DNA from: Synergistaceae bacterium UBA5560
GTDB lineage: Bacteria > Synergistota > Synergistia > Synergistales > Aminiphilaceae
NCBI GenBank assembly: GCA_002425685.1
Contig: DIMS01000117.1
Location: 30,857-47,116, forward strand
DNA length: 16,260 bases
Direction of reading: 5' to 3'
The translations under genes were made by a program, and so were the position numbers. Of this stretch, positions 14,438 through 16,260 are shown piece after piece (within the stretch, counting starts at the first letter, position 1; each line of letters starts with the position of its first letter). The notes beneath the pieces were generated by a model, which ran no database searches, was not told the DNA's origin, and worked only from the letters and a program-made list of their open reading frames with translations.

Positions 14438-15535
14438 TCAGGGTTTCAGGGCTACCCGGAGACAGTCGTGACTCGTCGCGGCGAGGTTGAATCCGTCCTC
14501 CCACTGGGACAGGGGGAAGGCGTGCGTCACAAGGGGATCAAGAACCACGTCGCCGGTGCCCACGAGGTGGATGGCGGTCTTCCAGTCGTAGGGAATCTGG
14601 GAGATTTCGCCCTTCACGTCGATTTCCTTGACGATGATCTTGTGGGTGTCCACGGGAGCCGTGATGCCTCCCCGAATGCCGCCACCCGCCCAGAGTACCT
14701 TGCCGCCCTTGCGGACGATGTCGAGGGATTCCGCGATGGGTTCCACGGAACCGGTGTTCTCGAGGACCACATCCACGCCGATGCCGCCGGTCAACTCGGC
14801 GATGCGTTTTCGGATGTCCTCCTTGTCCACGTTGATCACCACGTCGGCGCCGAGCTTTTTTGCCATGACAAGGCGGAAGTCCGCGTCGCGGTCGAGACCG
14901 CTCATGAAGATGGGGCCGGCACCGATGGCCTTGCAGACCTGCATGAGCAGGATGCCCCGTGCGCCGGGGCCGAGAATGGCCACGGACTCCCCTGCCCGGA
15001 CACCCATGCGGCTGATGATGCTGTGTATCGATCCCGCCGTGGGTTCGAGCAGCACGGCGCTCTTGGAATCCACGTTGTCGGGCAGGACATGGAGCTGGAA
15101 CTCGGGCCACACGGTGTACTTGGCGAAGCCGCCGCCCGTGACGTAGTGGGCGCGTCCGTCCATGGGGCGCAAAGTGTTGCAGATGTTGAAGCGTCCTTCG
15201 AGACAGGCGGGACAGTGGCCGCAGTAGAAGGTGACGATCTCGCAGACCACGCGGTCTCCGGGTTGCACGCGGGTGACCTCGGGACCGGTCGCGACGACCC
15301 TGGCCACGATCTCGTGCCCTTGCACGACCTTGCGGGGGGGGTGCAGGACGGCCGCCTTCTCCTCCTCGCCGGCGGTCCATTTGTGGATGTCGCTGCCGCA
15401 GATTCCGCAGTATTCGACCTCGAGCAACACGTCGTGGGGAGCGTAGGGGTTCTCTCCCAGTTTCGGCACGGGGACTTCCTCAAGTCGCACATCCCCGTTC
15501 GGATAGGTCACAAGTCCGAGCATCGTTTTCTCCAT
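14438..15535 (-). CDS. Zinc-dependent medium-chain alcohol/polyol dehydrogenase
   Basis: This 365-residue protein is a medium-chain dehydrogenase/reductase of the threonine/sorbitol dehydrogenase type, oxidising a secondary hydroxyl with NAD(P). Catalytic zinc residues are visible as C43 or C46 (YCGICGSD) and GHE (H74, E75). The structural zinc set is complete: C105, C108, C111 and C119 in CGHCPACLEGRFNIC. The nucleotide-binding fold starts around AILGPGARGILLMQVCKAIG (186-205). The chosen start is ATG 15535 with GAGAGGA about 7 bases upstream; a much longer frame through the tctA 3' end is not plausible. It lies 26 bp after tctA and 35 bp before the LarA-like gene, so it is part of the same operon. 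It probably oxidises the imported hydroxy acid or a relative. The exact substrate cannot be told. Confidence 0.92.
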   Translation of the reverse strand: MEKTMLGLVTYPNGDVRLEEVPVPKLGENPYAPHDVLLEVEYCGICGSDIHKWTAGEEEKAAVLHPPRKVVQGHEIVARVVATGPEVTRVQPGDRVVCEIVTFYCGHCPACLEGRFNICNTLRPMDGRAHYVTGGGFAKYTVWPEFQLHVLPDNVDSKSAVLLEPTAGSIHSIISRMGVRAGESVAILGPGARGILLMQVCKAIGAGPIFMSGLDRDADFRLVMAKKLGADVVINVDKEDIRKRIAELTGGIGVDVVLENTGSVEPIAESLDIVRKGGKVLWAGGGIRGGITAPVDTHKIIVKEIDVKGEISQIPYDWKTAIHLVGTGDVVLDPLVTHAFPLSQWEDGFNLAATSHDCLRVALKP

Positions 15536-15561
15536 GGTACGGTCCTCTCTCCCTTCGTGGA

Positions 15562-16260
15562 TCATGCGGGCGGTGTGCCCGATGGGTCCGTCTTCTTCCG
15601 TGAGGCCCTCCAGCGTTCGTACATGGGTGTGGACTGCACGAGCGAGAGAAGGGCGAGAAACAGCAGCGTGGCCGAGATGGGGTTCGTGAGAAAGACCATC
15701 CACGACCCCTGGCTGATGAGCAGGGACTGGTGCAGGCTCACGTCGAGCATTCTTCCCAGGATCAGCCCCACTACGAGGGGTGCCACGGGAATCTTCAGTT
15801 TGTCCATGAAGTAGCCCAGAATGCCGAAGGCGAACATGAGCCCCACTTCGAAGAGATTGTTGTTGATGGCGAAGGCCCCGATGACGCAGAGGACCACGAT
15901 GGCCACGGACAGCACCCTGTTGCTGATGCGGGTGACGAAGATGCATGCCTTGGTGAAGAGCAATCCCTCCGCGAACATGAAGAAATTGGACAGGAGGATC
16001 GCCCAGAGGAGTGTGTAGGTCACGCCTGCGTATTCCGTCATCAGGGTGGGGCCGGGCATGATGCCGTGGATCATGAGCCCTCCGAGAAGGATGGCTGTGG
16101 CGGAACTGCCGGGAATGCCCAGAGAGATGGTGGGGATGAGCGCTCCACCCACCACGGCGTTGTTGGCCGCTTCGGGAGCGGCGATGCCGTAGGGGTTTCC
16201 CTTGCCGAAAGATTCCTTGTCCTTGGAGAACCGTTTCGCCTCGTTGTAGGCGAACCAGCA
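15562..16260 (-). CDS. tctA: TctA, large membrane subunit of a tripartite tricarboxylate transporter (partial)
   Basis: The window holds the last 232 residues of a TctA-family permease; the 5' part lies beyond the right edge. The reading frame is open to the last base, and the codons beyond the apparent GTG at 16155 continue the family motif (GNPYGIAAPEAANNAVVGGALIPT), so that GTG is not the start. SLGIPGSSATAILLGGLMIHGIMPGP follows, which is the TctA signature. After it come several hydrophobic helices, including VLSVAIVVLCVIGAFAI and a conserved KIPVAPLVVGLILG segment. TctABC systems import carboxylates such as citrate or sugar acids, using a periplasmic binding protein (TctC) and a small membrane protein (TctB). 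Those would be expected upstream, outside this window. The downstream dehydrogenase begins 26 bp after the stop, so transport and catabolism are probably co-expressed. Confidence 0.95.
   Translation of the reverse strand, partial: CWFAYNEAKRFSKDKESFGKGNPYGIAAPEAANNAVVGGALIPTISLGIPGSSATAILLGGLMIHGIMPGPTLMTEYAGVTYTLLWAILLSNFFMFAEGLLFTKACIFVTRISNRVLSVAIVVLCVIGAFAINNNLFEVGLMFAFGILGYFMDKLKIPVAPLVVGLILGRMLDVSLHQSLLISQGSWMVFLTNPISATLLFLALLSLVQSTPMYERWRASRKKTDPSGTPPA

Noticed and set aside
14403..15946. N-terminal extensions of the LarA-like protein (to 14504) and of the dehydrogenase (to 15946)
   Set aside because: The extensions run through the neighbouring gene in another frame; strong ribosome binding sites precede the shorter starts.

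Overview
This is a GC-rich bacterial window carrying the end of an integrated element and two gene clusters that look built for organic-acid or sugar-acid catabolism. The Fe-S dehydratases, a LarA-type nickel-pincer racemase homologue, a TctA transporter and an RND transporter suggest an anaerobic, organic-acid-using, probably diderm bacterium. A Synergistota-like host is my guess; nothing in the window proves it. I saw no rRNA, tRNA or CRISPR array.

Left part (1-4441): a P4-type tyrosine recombinase on the minus strand (158-1315, TTG start with a strong ribosome binding site) ends at a clear intrinsic terminator. About 160 bp upstream of its start, on the other strand, is an RND efflux-pump gene (1475-4441) that lacks its normal N-terminus, so the gene was probably broken by the mobile element. 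The surviving RND sequence also lacks the usual Asp-Asp pair of the proton relay.

Middle (4570-10665): a FadR-type GntR regulator (minus) is divergent from a plus-strand operon. The operon encodes a two-subunit UxaA/SuyAB-type dehydratase or lyase, an IlvD/Edd-family dehydratase and a fumarylacetoacetate-hydrolase-family enzyme. The shared 284-bp control region carries two TTGGTCGA repeats one helical turn apart. After the FAH gene comes a decayed second copy of that gene's 3' end. It is cut by a 99-bp element with 16-bp terminal inverted repeats and a 4-bp CTGT target duplication, which is a MITE. A nitroreductase follows.

Right part (10792-16260, all minus): reading 5' to 3', the genes are tctA (cut by the window edge), a zinc alcohol dehydrogenase, a LarA-like protein, pdxA2 and a DUF1537 four-carbon acid sugar kinase. 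DUF1537 plus PdxA2 is the known module that phosphorylates D-threonate and then oxidatively decarboxylates it to DHAP. I infer that TctA imports a hydroxy acid, that the LarA-like protein may epimerise it at C2 (D-erythronate and D-threonate are C2 epimers), and that the kinase and PdxA2 feed it to triose phosphate. An intrinsic-terminator-like hairpin with a T6 tract lies between the LarA-like gene and pdxA2, so the kinase/PdxA2 part may be attenuated separately. This combination, together with the MITE, the gene remnant and the broken RND gene, is the most notable content.
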